Notes under the pieces: model-generated
Told to the model about the DNA's origin: nothing
The model's input: the letters and a program-made list of their open reading frames with translations, nothing else
Database searches by the model: none
Shown: positions 35,052-46,925 of the stretch, one piece after another
How the letters are laid out: each line of letters starts with the position of its first letter
Numbering within the stretch: position 1 is the first letter of the stretch
Source: Polytrichum commune
Lineage: Eukaryota > Streptophyta > Polytrichopsida > Polytrichales > Polytrichaceae
DNA: 64,000 nucleotides
Direction: 5' to 3'
Assembly: GCA_950295325.1 (NCBI GenBank)
Contig: OX485808.1
Location: 15,522,527 to 15,586,526, forward strand
Program-made: the position numbers and the translations under genes

Positions 35052-38000
35052 TCAAATCGAGGTGCTGTTTGGGACACCCTTTCCTGTCTTCCCGGAGTCC
35101 GATGAGGGATACAGGAGTTCATATGGTAATTGTACGTCTCCATACCGGTTTTTTAAGCTCCTGTCTTGGTTACGAGTGTCTATCAACTGCTCGATCTCGG
35201 CAATTCTCCTTTGAAATCTTTTGAACGCCTCCAAAACCTGCAAATGCACCAAACGTTCAGAATCACAGTAAGGCATGTGGCCTGGGTGTCGTCGCTTCCA
35301 AGTCCTCGTGTAATTTTGGGCGTTGGCTTGGATTAGGTATTATTTTATCTGGGTAGCAATTGCAAATCACAAAGCCAGTCATTTCAAGTTTCACAATCAA
35401 AACTGAGATGCAAAAGTTATAAGAGGTCAAAGTGAATTTGATTCTCTTTCTATTTAAGGGATCACAATTGATGTCCCAATTGTGTTAGACTATTGAACCT
35501 CCAATGATGTCAATGTGTTGGGCACATAGGTCAATCTCTTTGTGACACGTGTCTTTTTGATGTCCGTGCTTAGCTACAATGCTTGCCATATACCACTCGA
35601 TTGTAAGGTATGTGGGTATTATTCAGTTCTTTTTTTCATGTTCTCCAACTTCTACCAATTTGATTTACACAACAAACTTGTGATGCACCAGATTCTCCCT
35701 CTGTTGTATAATGAATGAGCAGCTTACTTAATCTAGTCCCACTCTTGTTTATAATCTTCGTGGGTGGAATGTGAGAAAAGCCAACCAAGGACTCCAAGAC
35801 CTAAACCGATGAGAGATTGCAATTTGCACAACCAACCCATCATCAGCCACAACCACAACAATTCACAAACTCCAAGGTGAATGAAAAAGCCCATAGTGAT
35901 GGTTGATTGTGGTGGTTATTTATTAATCACAACCACAACCACGTGCACTCATGTAGTGTAAATGGCCCTTGTGAGATCATTTGGGCCTACATTTACATGT
36001 TATATCTATTTGATACCTAAATGAGAAATTTGTTCCAATGATATGCACAATGTGTTCATGGACGGATTTGTGTTGAATTTCATGAACATAAATACTTGCT
36101 AAAGAAACTTGGAGCAAGTATACAATTCAAGTGCCTTGGATCTCCGCTGCCGTTAAATTGAGCAGCTTGTTTAATTTAATTTCAAATGCATTGCTTGTCA
36201 TGTTACACAGGACAAAGATGTCTATATTTAAGAACTATTGTCATAATCGACAAGAGGAGAGTGGATGATGAGACGTCCACCTACTCAAGCTGATTATTGG
36301 GCATAACCGGTTTGCTCAAAGACAAAATTTAAATAAGAGTTTATGAATAAAATGTTCTCCGTGTGGATAGTGAAAAGCGAATTGTTGAAAGTGCTCTCCA
36401 CTTGGATGTCACTGAGCGACTAAATATGTATAGGAAAATGTCTACAGTGGAGTGCAATGTGGAGTTTAAGGGCAACGGCCAAGGGCAGTGCTAAAAAATC
36501 CACATGAACATTCTCACCACATTATGCACACCACAATGGACATTCTCCTACATGAACCTCTCTGGATATCTTTTTGGACATGTGTACATTATGACATGCT
36601 ACATGCACTGCCCACCCCTATCCTTCTATGCTTGCAACATTACACTCTAAAACGAGCATAAATTAACACATGGAAGTTATCCATAACCGTTTATGGGGAT
36701 GATGTGATATTTTAGTACAATTGGACTAAGTCCTAGTCAAGAATTACAACACGCTAAGTTTATCACATGATTCTTTGATACAATACGAAGAGATGACTAT
36801 CACAATATTATAGCACGTGTTTTGAAAAAAAAATTCAGTATCTATCATATGATTTCAATACAGAGTTAACATCAAGACACATAAAAATAAATTCCGTCAT
36901 ATTTTAATATCACAATGACTCCAGTAAGCACTGTGGATTCAGATTCGTCCGATAGAATTTAGGAACATTGGAATTGTACCGACACGAATTCGTCCATGAA
37001 ATCGAGACAACCAGAAGGTGCAATCCTTGAGAATAACATGTCTAGATTTACATAAACACGGGAGTCAGGAAACCCACCTTGTCATCGCTCGTCCAATTCG
37101 GCGTCGAGCGTTGCCCCAGATACTCCTCGTGGGTGGAGTGCGAGGAGAGGCCCTCCGTCGTGGTCGCGATCACCGTCGCCTGGGTCTTGTTCGAGACCGT
37201 CGACAGGTAGAATGCCTCGGGGTCCCGCTCGAGCTCCTCGAACTCGGGGGTGCCTTCGAGGGGCACGAGGCGCCGCGTGGCCGTCGGGTGGTTGGGCATG
37301 AAGGCCGCGTACTCGTATTGCCCAAAGTTCACCGCCGCATGGTGGCACGAGGCCGTCCAAACGACGACGGTGAGGATTTCCACGAGCGACTCCGTGGAGT
37401 CGAGCGCCGGCCACCCGGGCGCATCCTTCTTGTCGAAATGTCCCACCGTGCGGATCTCGGCCCACCACTTCTGGAGCTCCTCGTCCCCGCGGACGGCCTC
37501 GTCACCTGCCAGTGGGAATGTAAGGTATGTGAGTGTTATGCGGTTCGTTGTTTTTCATGTTCTCCAGCTTCTACTGATCAGCAGAATTACACAACAAACT
37601 TGTGTTGCATTGGCGAATCTACAATGAAGCATCGGCGAAAATCGGATCGAAGATTGGACCTCGTCTGATTCAGTAGTGCTTATTGGAAGTGCATGTTTGC
37701 TGATTCCCTTACCTAAACACACAGGTCCTCCCGACAATTGTGTTCACTATTGAGCTTGGAGTAGTGAAATGAAATATGAAGACATAGTCTAATTCTTTGA
37801 AGCATGTGTCTTTAAGGTTTTTGTTCTTGGCCCTCACCTAATTACATACCAGTCAATTATAGATGTTCGATTAAGGAAAGTAAGTGGATAACACCCTCAT
37901 ACCTTATACACAATTTCGGTTAGTATATTCCAATATGGACCCTGCTTAGTACACTTGTCTTGGGTTCACATATGAGCTCGTGGCTATGATTGAGGTGAAG

Positions 38001-41000
38001 CGTCCCTCATTCATGACAACTCTAGAAGTTGGCATCATCTCTCTCTTTCTCTCTCTCTCTCTATTCCAATGTGGACTACATAATTGATCGCTCATCCAAG
38101 AGCATAGGTTCTATGAGGACTTGTCATAATGTTTCATCTGTGTAGTAGACGTGATATCATCCAAAAATTCTCAGATTATATCCATGAACCCATTGGTTAT
38201 GACTAGGTAACCAATGAGAGGAGAGTGGATGATTCCCCGCTTCCGCTGCGAGTCATCCATTCTTCTCTCAATGGTTATCTAGTCCATAACTGGTTAGTGT
38301 ATGGACAAAATTTGGATGGTATGGATGAAATGCTTTGTGTGTGAATAGCAAAATACACAAGAGCAATCAATTATGGGTGATGCTTTATGGTAAGCAAGTG
38401 TTGAACGGTCATTTAAAATTTTGCACCCACTTATCGTAGGTTGCGAAACATGCACTTAGGGCTAGTTCACATGGAATCTCAAGTCCCAAGTCCCACTCAT
38501 GTTGGCAAGCCCCAACATGGAGGCAAAGTCCCAACTTTTGAGCCTCAAGAAACCATTTGAAAATTGTTAGTTATCATTAAAGTTAGATCTTGATTATTTT
38601 ATGCAAAAAAATCATGGGACTTGCACTGAGAATTGGGTCTAGCTTTTTTGCTTGACCCAACTCTCAACACATTTCCCAAGCCGCACCTCCAAATAGTGTT
38701 GTCATGTAGGCATCCATGTTATACATGACTTGGCCTTAGAACTTGGGACTCCATGTGAAGTGGTAAGTCCCAACTTCCATGCTCTCAATGGTTGAGATTG
38801 CATAGTTTGACCTCAAGTGACTTTGGACTTTAGGCTTGGGACCCCATGCGAACCAACCCTTAGAGTTAGATGATTTCCAATTCCAAATCATATCCGTAGC
38901 CATTTTCCTCATAATTTTCAAAGCACATATGAATAACTTATTCATTTTCATAGTGTAGATTCCGGTGGACAATATACGGTCCCCCCCCCCCCCCCAATTA
39001 TGTTGACTAGAAAGTTTAACGTATTTTGAGCACAAAGTTCCAATCTCTTTTCAACATGTGTCCTTTTCTTTCGTCCATTCTTACATCCACACCTAACCAC
39101 ACCACTCAAATATAGTTATCTGATAATAAGAAAAATCGATCTTGAAAGACCGGTAGACCTTTAGGTACTTCAAATAGACATACCAACTCTAACTTGTAAC
39201 AAGAACAAAGTAGAAAATCTTAGTACCGTGGAGGGCTCTCTATTCCGACACAAAATAGTTTTTATTTTACCCTCAAATTTTTAATTTGCCACGTGTCATG
39301 CTCACGTTTGCCACGACCCCACTTATATCCCACGTGGAAACTGCATTCTGGCATATATAATCATGAAATAGGGAGCCCTCTGCGGCACTCTGACAAAAAC
39401 AAGAGTGGACAATACCTCCTGTGTAGAAGAGGCCGACGTACTCGGCCACCCAGTCACGGATCGTGCTCCATAGCTCAAGCCCGTCGGCGGCGAACGGGTA
39501 GTCCTCAATCACAAGTTTAATCCCATGCTTTGCGTTCTCGTCGGCAATCGCCATTCCCCTAATTAAAGAACACACCACAACCGGATCAAAAGGGTTGTTG
39601 GTCTGCTGCATCACAACCTCATCCATGACATAACATTATTGAGATTTGTGAGTTCGTTCCCTCTCTATTTTATTGGATTCAATGAACAATTCTTTTAGGA
39701 ATTGGGGTTCTCATCTCCAGGAATGAATGGAATGCCAAGGATGGTCAAGTGGGGACTTCAAGTGGATAATAGTCAAGTATAAGGCTTCATATTGAGGTCG
39801 GAGGGGGCTATTGAGGCCGACCTCACTTCCATCGAGGTTTTGAGGTTGAGGTTGGGGTGGGAAAGTCTCCGAGCTCAACCTATATTGCAATAGGTGATAG
39901 AATATTATGCATAACTTGTGGAAAAGGTTTCAGGTTTCCTTCCGGAAGAATTAAGGTTTCAGGTTCACCCATTCTAATTTACATCGTATCCTTTCCTCAG
40001 AGTAGAAGTTAATCATCAGGGAAAGAGTTTTCAGATTTGGTGTGTTTTCTCCGCATTTCATACTCTTAAACAAATTCTGGCTGGTACTTGTCAGTAGAAT
40101 TTGATGCAAGAATTTGTAAACGTGTTTCAGGTTTTAATCTGGATAGCAAATCCCTCAAAGCACACCGGGATGGAGAAGGTCGAAATTCTGAGATTTGACT
40201 TTTGTTTGTGGAATGGTAGACCATTCATCATCTTAGTGCAGGAAATTGAGACTTCACGGACACTCATCCACATTCTGATGGTGGATTTTGACGCTGTGGT
40301 TTCTCAGGTTGCCTGGAATTATATCGACATTGTGGAATGATAGACCATTCAGAGTCCTGAGCCTCAGTGCAAGAAATCTCAAGAAGCATTAACCTAATTT
40401 CAGAATGGGACTTCCCATTTGTCAAATCTAGTTGTAGAATTCCGTCTCTTCATGTCAGATCGCTTCGAAGAATATTGCCATGGCGATTATACATCAGGGT
40501 GAGGATTCCTGTGACGTAAGTTAGGGTTTTCAGTTTAAGGTTTAGGATTTAGGGGAGCTTGAGAGACAGGGGCAGGGTTTTGTGTGTGCGCACCTTTTGA
40601 TCAAGTCGACAGGGAGCGCTTGCTCGTCGAATCGCCAGCCATGCTTGTACGCTGCGGAGCTCAATTGCATGCTGTAGGTATGTGGGGTGAATGTCATCTC
40701 GATGATGCCGCCCCCGTTGACGAGCGCCTTGCGCGACGCCGCGTTGATCTCCAAGGTGCTCTTGAAATGCGGGGCCAACGCTTGGTGCAACGGGTGCATC
40801 GCACTCAGCTGCCTGTTTGTGGCAATGATCACGGGCTCCAACACCGCGTGCGACCGCAACCTGCCACAAACACAATCCAAATTTTGTATCAAATTGAGAA
40901 ACAGACAATTAGGGAAGAAAAGAATTCAAGTGATGCATCATCCATGTCGAGGTTAGGTTGTTCACCAGTGGCTAACGAGTTGAGGCAATAGAGGAAGAAA

Positions 41001-44000
41001 ATAATTCAATTGATGCATCACCCATGTCGAGGTGAGGTCGTTTGCTCACCAGTGGCTAATGAGTTGGTGAAACCCTGCGTCGTTGGCGAGGACGTGAGCT
41101 TTTGCGAGCTCCCATAGCAAGTCCCTGTTGCCAGGCATCGGCTGCATGAACACGCGGTTCAACTTCTCACTCCTCCCAGATTCTTCATTCGGCGGGAGGC
41201 TGAGCTCAATCGCGATAGGCCGCAAGGTGCCGTCGCTCGTCAAGAAAAACAAGGTCCTCGTTGCGTACGCCTTGGACACAGGGCGTTCGTTGATCCGGTT
41301 CACGAACGGCAAGTAAGCGTCGTGGTAATCCACCTTGAAGAGCTTGTGATTTGCGATTGCCGTGTCCACACTCATGCCTTCCAGGTACGGAGTGAGGTGG
41401 TCCTCGGTGATGGCCGAGACGGGGTTGCCGTATGTGGCCGCATCAAGGGCGCTCCGCATTGGAAACTCTCGCACTCTCTCTATGACCACCGGGTTGAGTC
41501 CAGCGAGCCTCTCGCGGGCAAACTCCTCATCGAGGTTCCAAGCTTTCTCATCAACTGCAAAACATGACAAGCATCATCATCATTAGAAACTGCAAATGCA
41601 CCAATTCCAAAATTCGGCAAAACGCTTCACATTATGAGAAGGTGGATTGCAGACATCCTTCTGCAAACAGGGTTCACAAGATCACAGGTTGCTAAATCAG
41701 CTTGCTAAATCACATGCTCAAAATTTACAGGTTGCTGAAAATCAATTGCACCGATTCCAAGATACGGCAATACCCCTCACGTTGTGAAAAGGTGACTTGC
41801 AGACCTCCTTGTGCGAAGAAAGTTTCAGAAAGTCACAGGTTGCAAAATAAGGTTGCCAAATCGCATTGCTGAAATTCGATTGCACCAATTCCAAAATGCG
41901 GCAACAACCCCTCACATAAGGGTGACTTGCAGACGTCCTTATGCGAACATTTCAGGCTCATAAAGTCACAGGTTGCTAATTAAACAAAGTTGCTAAATCA
42001 CGTTGCTGAAAATCACAAGTTGGTGATAAAGCATGTGACAAATTGAGCTCCAATATAACAAATTCATATGAATAAAATGAGTTCACCTGCAATGACTTTT
42101 GGTATCGGATAAGGAACCTCAGGCTGGACTTCGTTGACCACGACCTCCTCCAAAGCTTCTGCGAGCTCAGTACTTCCACTGGAAGTGGCGGCCCTGAGTT
42201 TAAATAGATCGGCAACCTCGGTGAAGCTCTCGTACTCTTGTTGCGTGGAGTAGAGCGCGTGAAGCGCCGGCATGAGCTTTCGAGAAGCTCGTTGAATCGC
42301 ATGCTCCTGTAACTCCTCTGTCCGCACCGTGGTGACGAGCTCGTCCCTAGGTATGTAGAAATTCGTCCACAAGTCCCCGCGCTCCTCCTGTTTTGGGTCT
42401 GAAATCGCCCAAAAATCATCATCTCACGTTTGAGCTGAATTAAACATTGCGTTCTTAAGCATGTATAACATAACCGTGTTCTCTCTGTCTATATACTTCT
42501 AGCTTCAAAAAAAGGTGAATCCAAGCATCAAGGTCCTTGATTACATGCATGGATGCGAAGCATAGTCAAGTGGCATTCAAAGCTCTCATTAGTCGACACC
42601 GCATTGTTACCTAGTATCTTCAGACAAAGCCTTCTCCCCTCTAATTACCAAGATTCAACAAAAATTTCTTGCTTAAAAGAATCTCACCGAGTGTACACTC
42701 TCCAAGATGCCTATTTAGGGAGAAACACTCACTACACTACATAGGAATGCTATGACCATTGTAGTCAAAATAATTGTGCCTTTCCGGTGACAGGCATACA
42801 TATGAGAGAGGGTTAGGTTCTTGTTGTACCAGTTTTGGAAGGTGGCCGGCCGGTGCGTATTCTTCGTGGATATGGAAGCTCCTCGCTGCCACCAAGCACA
42901 GGCCTCTTGAGGCACTCGTGCTGATCGCTGTCTCCGAGATCGTTGTACACATCGTAGTCATAAATCCTGTCTGCTTCTTTCCGCACCCCCGTCCCATCCC
43001 CTCGAAGATCCACAAGCTCCTTCTCCCTCAGCTCCCTCAATCCCGCCGGAGTTTCGTGAGGCAAATACACCTGCACCACGCATCCATCCATTCGTTCAAG
43101 TCTTCAAACAAAAAAAATTAAAAAAATCCCTTGTCTATTCTGATCCTTGTTCATCTCGCAGCAGGGGAAAGGGGGATTACACAGGAGTTGCAATGGCGCA
43201 TTGAGATAAAGAATTCTCGAGATAAATGATTCTGATAGCGGTGGATAGGATGAGAACAACTTAGGCAGAGACAATAGGAATGGAGGATTGAACTCGTTTG
43301 TTGCGTAAAATTGATCTCAGTAAGTTTCTATTTTGTGATGTTTTTCTTCACCAACATATTCGTTTTTTTAGTTTGGAGGGCTTGGTTGACACCTTATTGC
43401 TAAAGAACACGCGGTCGGAACGATACTCGTTTGTGTTATAGACACACGAATCACACGGAAAGTGCACCGCCGAGTGACCAGGAAGCTCAATGGTGACGTT
43501 CTTGAGGAAGAACTCGTCCTGGAGGAAGTTTTTGACTGTCAGCGCGCCTGGTATTCCAAAATCCTGCACCACCTTGAAGGTTATCTCGAGCTTGGTGGAG
43601 TTTATCGAAGAGAGGCCATCGGTAGGACTGAGTTGTGCAAAGTGTTTTATCGTCATCTCCTGGCTGCGTTTCCCCTTCCCGGTATCTGTAATCAACATAA
43701 GACGGGGATAAGACCTCAGAAATAATCTAATCTAAATCTTTCCTTACAAAGCCTAAATCTTACTTGATTGTCGTGTAATGAGGAGGGTGAGGCTCCCTGC
43801 AGCATGTTCATGAGTCGAGCTGCTTAGAGATTTAATGCTTGAAGCAGCAAGTAGATAACTTATCATGCAGTACTTTTCTCTGCATTTTGCTCCCGGAAAT
43901 GGCGAAGATGTTGCAATTTGTTGATGCAATTTCTGGACGTAGGAACTTACTTGGATCCGCCTCAAGGCTAATTAACTGCAAGCTCAAGTGCACGTTGCTG

Positions 44001-44413
44001 CTCCACTCTTCATCTTTCTCATGCCCAAGCGAATCCTCGGTTGGCGCAGGCAGGAGTGTGAACTTGTGCAGAAACTCTTTCGTGCTCAACACCACCGTGG
44101 CCTTCAACTCCACGAACTCCACCGATGGTGTCACTAAATCAAAAACACCAAAATGGTGGTCGGTCCTAACATTTCCTTGTGACACCATGCGCACCGCTGC
44201 CGGTTGTGATTCGGTTGCAGATGACCGAGTAGTTGCATATTGACTCCACAGAGCCTTCTTCTTCTTCTTCGTTTCCTGTCCACTCCCTATCCCTGATATC
44301 CTAGCCTCCGCCATAGCCAAATTCTCGCGACAACATCGGTGTTGCAACAAAACTGGCCCAACTCTACATGGAGTTTTGAGCATTAATCCTTTTGATACCA
44401 TAACCTGCTCCAT
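35052..44413 (-). CDS. LOX: Lipoxygenase, plastid-type (PLAT + lipoxygenase domains)
   Basis: Lipoxygenases insert O2 into polyunsaturated fatty acids, the first step towards oxylipins such as jasmonate precursors. Nine exons join in frame on the minus strand: 44413-43951, 43685-43393, 43070-42830, 42398-42087, 41554-41050, 40860-40594, 39558-39416, 37505-37078, 35237-35052. All introns are GT..AG. The protein has 945 residues. Residues 1-90 are a Ser/Lys-rich extension fitting a plastid transit peptide. A PLAT/LH2 domain follows to about 250 ([19 protein letters not shown]), then the catalytic domain. All iron ligands are present: H599 and H604 (HQLISHW), H797 and N801 (HHAAVNFGQ), and the terminal Ile945 ([10 protein letters not shown]). 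The longer N-terminus suggests a type 2 enzyme, likely a 13-lipoxygenase, but position specificity is inference. Exons 5 and 8 are strongly GC-rich against AT-rich introns. The start could also be a later Met within residues 1-34. Confidence 0.96.
35604..35730 (+). repeat. MITE family R3, copy B (truncated), in LOX intron 8
   Basis: This fragment begins TAAGGTATGTGGGTATTATTC at 35604 and follows the family through CATGTTCTCC and ACACAACAAACTTGTG. The right end is missing. It sits in the last intron of the lipoxygenase gene, antisense to it. Confidence 0.75.
37521..37906 (+). mobile_element. MITE family R3, copy C (complete), at LOX intron 7 acceptor
   Basis: This 386-bp copy has both ends: TAAGGTATGTGAGTGTTATG at 37521 and GATAACACCCTCATACCTTA at 37887-37906, an imperfect inverted pair. 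It contains no gene. Its left end is only 12 bases from the AG of the lipoxygenase exon 8 acceptor (37506-37508), so most of the 3' splice region of that intron is transposon sequence. Confidence 0.88.
40210..40370. repeat. Short tandem duplication in LOX intron 6
   Basis: GTGGAATGGTAGACCATTCA near 40210 recurs as GTGGAATGATAGACCATTCA near 40331. Both are followed by AGTGCA and a GAAAT stretch. The copies are about 120 bases apart, inside lipoxygenase intron 6. No function is apparent. Confidence 0.7.
40912..41068 (-). repeat. Duplicated end of LOX exon 5 with its splice donor
   Basis: Segments 40912-40985 and 40991-41069 are near copies (GAAGAAAATAATTCAA, TGATGCATCACCCATGTCGA, CACCAGTGGCTAA). 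On the coding (minus) strand the second covers the last bases of exon 5 and the true donor, CCACTG|GTGAGC. The first, 84 bases further into the intron, gives an identical exon end and a donor-like CCACTG|GTGAAC. Confidence 0.9.
41590..42030. repeat. Three imperfect tandem units in LOX intron 4
   Basis: About three units of 135-150 bases fill most of the intron between exons 4 and 5. Each starts TTGCACCAATTCCAAAATNCGG (41599, 41748, 41882) and continues with CACTTGCAGAC, TCCTT, GTCACAGGTTGC and GTTGCTAAATC. No coding role is seen. Confidence 0.88.
42525..42765 (+). repeat. Dispersed repeat R5, copy 2, in LOX intron 3
   Basis: This matches 15360-15560 at both ends: TCCTTGATTACATGCATG, and CACCGAGTGTACACTCTCCA with TAGGGAGAAA. 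It lies antisense within lipoxygenase intron 3. Confidence 0.65.
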
Positions 44414-45255
44414 GCCGCTAGTACCACTGATCTGTCACTCCACAAGCTTAGCTTGCTCCAAAAACTAGGCTTTCACCACAAAACTCCAAAACACCAGAAA
44501 AAAGTCCACCGATCAACCCAAAAACATCACATACAGCACCAAGCGTCGGCCAGGTCAGATCCACCGGGCTCCCCTTCCCCCAACTCAACCTGACTAGTCC
44601 ACACTCAACCTGATCACATACACATCAAATCTCCAAATTACGTGTCTCCCCAATTTCGCACCACCATCACACTGTCCATGCCACTTCTTCAAGTGAAAAG
44701 CATGCTACTTGTTGAACCCTTGCGCTGCGCCCTGAAATCTCTCCACACTATAAACCTTATCTTAGCAATTAAGTTCACTGGCTCTCTCTCTCTCTCTCTC
44801 TCTCACAAACACGCACACAAGAATGAAATCACCACAGCTCAGAATCAAATCATGGCCGAGGCATGTTCAGACATGCTCGCACCACTGCAGCTGGATTGTA
44901 GGAGTAAGATTCTGGTAGGTGGGTACTTAGGTGAAGTTATGGAGCTTGCTGAATTCCTAGTTTAATTCTCCTCTTGTGCAATCGCGTTTCTCATCCTGAC
45001 CTCCTGGGGTCATGTTTCAGAACCAAGTGCAGGTATTGATGAAATTATGACATGACGAGGGAATCAACACACAACGCATGTCGCTGGAATTGTGGGAATT
45101 GGTGAGTCAAGGTTAACTGTGTGCACTCTCGCTGACCAGGAATGACTGTTGCCCAGATTTCTATTTGTTGGGCTGCCCCCCGAGGCAAGCACGTAAGTAG
45201 CCTACCTACCTACCTACAGTACCTACCTACCTGTCCATGTTGACCACTTTGCATA
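44414..45255 (-). promoter_or_regulatory. Upstream region of LOX with (GA)n tract
   Basis: On the gene's strand a pure GA microsatellite (CT on the plus strand, 44782-44804) lies about 370 bases upstream of the start codon. Such tracts are frequent in plant promoters and leaders. The AMSH gene has a shorter one at a similar distance. I see no clear TATA box. The far part holds a CCTA microsatellite next to the pogo element. Confidence 0.4.
45201..45232 (+). repeat. (CCTA)n microsatellite
   Basis: Two runs of CCTA, CCTACCTACCTACCTA and CCTACCTACCT, are separated by CAGTA. The array sits 24 bases from the left end of the pogo element. Confidence 0.9.
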
Positions 45256-46246
45256 CAGTCTAACCTTGATAATGTCACCCTTGTTAATAGAACACCTTGA
45301 TATTGTCACCTAAAAGTTTGAAACCGATTTTCATAGTGTAAAACTCCCTCGTTATTATCCCTATCACCCTTGGTAATGTCACTATTTTTTTCCAAAATCC
45401 GTAGTGTAAATGTGATAATACCAAGTATGGATGGATTGTATGTGATGGTTGGATGGACAGATTGTTGGAGAAAGTCTGCCATATTGCCTACATAGTGGAA
45501 TGCAGATATCAACAATTTGATGTACGTATGAAGTCCAAAATGGAGGAAGCAACTTTGGAATTGGGCAATCTCATCGCCGCATTGAATTTGGGTTTGGATG
45601 TCGAAGGCAAGCTTATAGAAAAGCTTTGTCCTTTGGAGTACATAAACATGGAAGGTGAAGATGATTTTGAGGTGGAATATTCTAATGAGGAGCTTGTGCA
45701 ATTAGTGCAAAATGGTGAACAAGTTCTTGATTCCATGGAAGTAGACCCATTGATTGTTGATAGCAGTGATGATGAGTCTAAAGTAGTGAAGCTAAGCGAT
45801 GCACAAAAATATGCTAAAGATGTTTTGAATTTTATGGCTAGACAAGGTTCTCAGATTTTCAACACACTGGAGTTGTTAGGAATGGAAAAAATCCATGACA
45901 AACTCTTTAGAATTGGTGTTGCACATTTAACATCAACAAAACAATGTGACATTAGAAGCTTCTTTGTCTCTAGTGAGAGGTCTTTACCAAATCTCAATGA
46001 CACATTATGATGTGCTCTTGTTGTTATTCACAATTTTGAATTAGATTTTACATTCAAAAACATTGAAGTCTTGTATTTGTTATTTTCTTTTTTACATTGT
46101 AATTTATTTTGATTTTCTACCTATTTTTTTTATAATATCACATTATGCACAAATCTTCAAAATGTGACATTATCAAATATGTCACACCTTGTTTATATCA
46201 CTCTTTTTTGTGAAACGGATGGTGTGACATTATCAAGGTTAGACTG
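45256..46246 (+). mobile_element. pogo/Tigger-type element, internally deleted
   Basis: This 991-bp element has perfect 23-bp terminal inverted repeats (45256-45278 and 46224-46246; outer bases CAGTCTAACCTTGATAATG) and is flanked by TA on both sides (45254-45255, 46247-46248). TA targets and CAGT ends are typical of Tc1/mariner-pogo elements. The word CCTTGATAATGTCAC recurs in looser form inside both ends. Only the C-terminal part of a transposase remains, so any further movement would depend on an enzyme from another copy. Confidence 0.93.
45453..46010 (+). pseudogene. C-terminal remnant of pogo/Tigger transposase
   Basis: The open frame codes for 185 residues (from the ATG at 45453). It lacks the HTH/CENP-B DNA-binding domain and the DDE catalytic domain. 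What remains resembles the tail that follows the DDE domain in Tigger-like proteins: a dimer-like helix (VECRYQQFDVRMKSKMEE), the motif EYINMEGEDDFEVEYSNEEL, an acidic stretch (DSSDDES), and a last helical part (LSDAQKYAKDVLNFMARQG). It lies inside the element with perfect ends, which supports the assignment. It has no internal stops, so it may be recent or protected, or simply short. Confidence 0.75.
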
Positions 46247-46803
46247 TACACCATGATCGGATCCTGCTCATGAAATAGCATTTGTCGTCCAGACAACCAT
46301 GATTGGAGTATGCTCATGAAATAGCATTTCTCGTCTGAACAACCATGGCTAGATGGCTGAACAACCACCTCTTTGAGTCAAGGCTCTCACCAGTGTTCAA
46401 CATTGAAGCTCTCATACGAGTTTCATTTTGAAGGGCTCTCAAATTCAGCCCTCCAGTTGAAGGGTTGGTTCAAATCCAAGACGTCAATCTAAGAGTCTAG
46501 ATCTGAAATACAAAACTCATATTAAACTTGTGCATGAATTTTATATGGTACACGTTTCCTGTACAATGTGAAGAATTAAGAATCATCCTTCTAACTCCGC
46601 TTCTTATAGTGACTATGCCCTACGCTTGTTGGTTCTTGTGGTGGGCAGATTATATTGTTGGAGGACTTCAAGTGACGTCTTCAGTTTCAATTCGGGGTTG
46701 CGTTTTGAAGGGTGGTTTTGAGAGAGGTATATTTTGAAGGGCCAAATCGCGTTTGAAGGGCATTGAAGACTTCAATCTTGGACACTGGCTGCCACCACTA
46801 AAA

Positions 46804-46925
46804 TATGGGGTGTTATTCGGTTGATTTTTCTTGTTCTCCAGCTTCTATCGTTTGCTCATATACACAAATTCATATAGATCAACAAAATTACTATGATGAA
46901 ACGCCAACAAATATAGGATTAAAAT
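46804..46925 (+). repeat. MITE family R3, copy D (fragment)
   Basis: TATGGGGTGTTATTCGGTTG and TTGTTCTCCAGCTTCTA, then CCAACAAATATAGGATT, follow the R3 left half in order. The outermost end and the right half are missing or too diverged to recognise. Confidence 0.65.

Noticed and set aside
37082-37668. Overlapping long frames on both strands at 37.0-37.7 kb
   Set aside because: These are other frames of GC-rich lipoxygenase exon 8. The true frame (37505-37078) carries HHAAVNFGQ.
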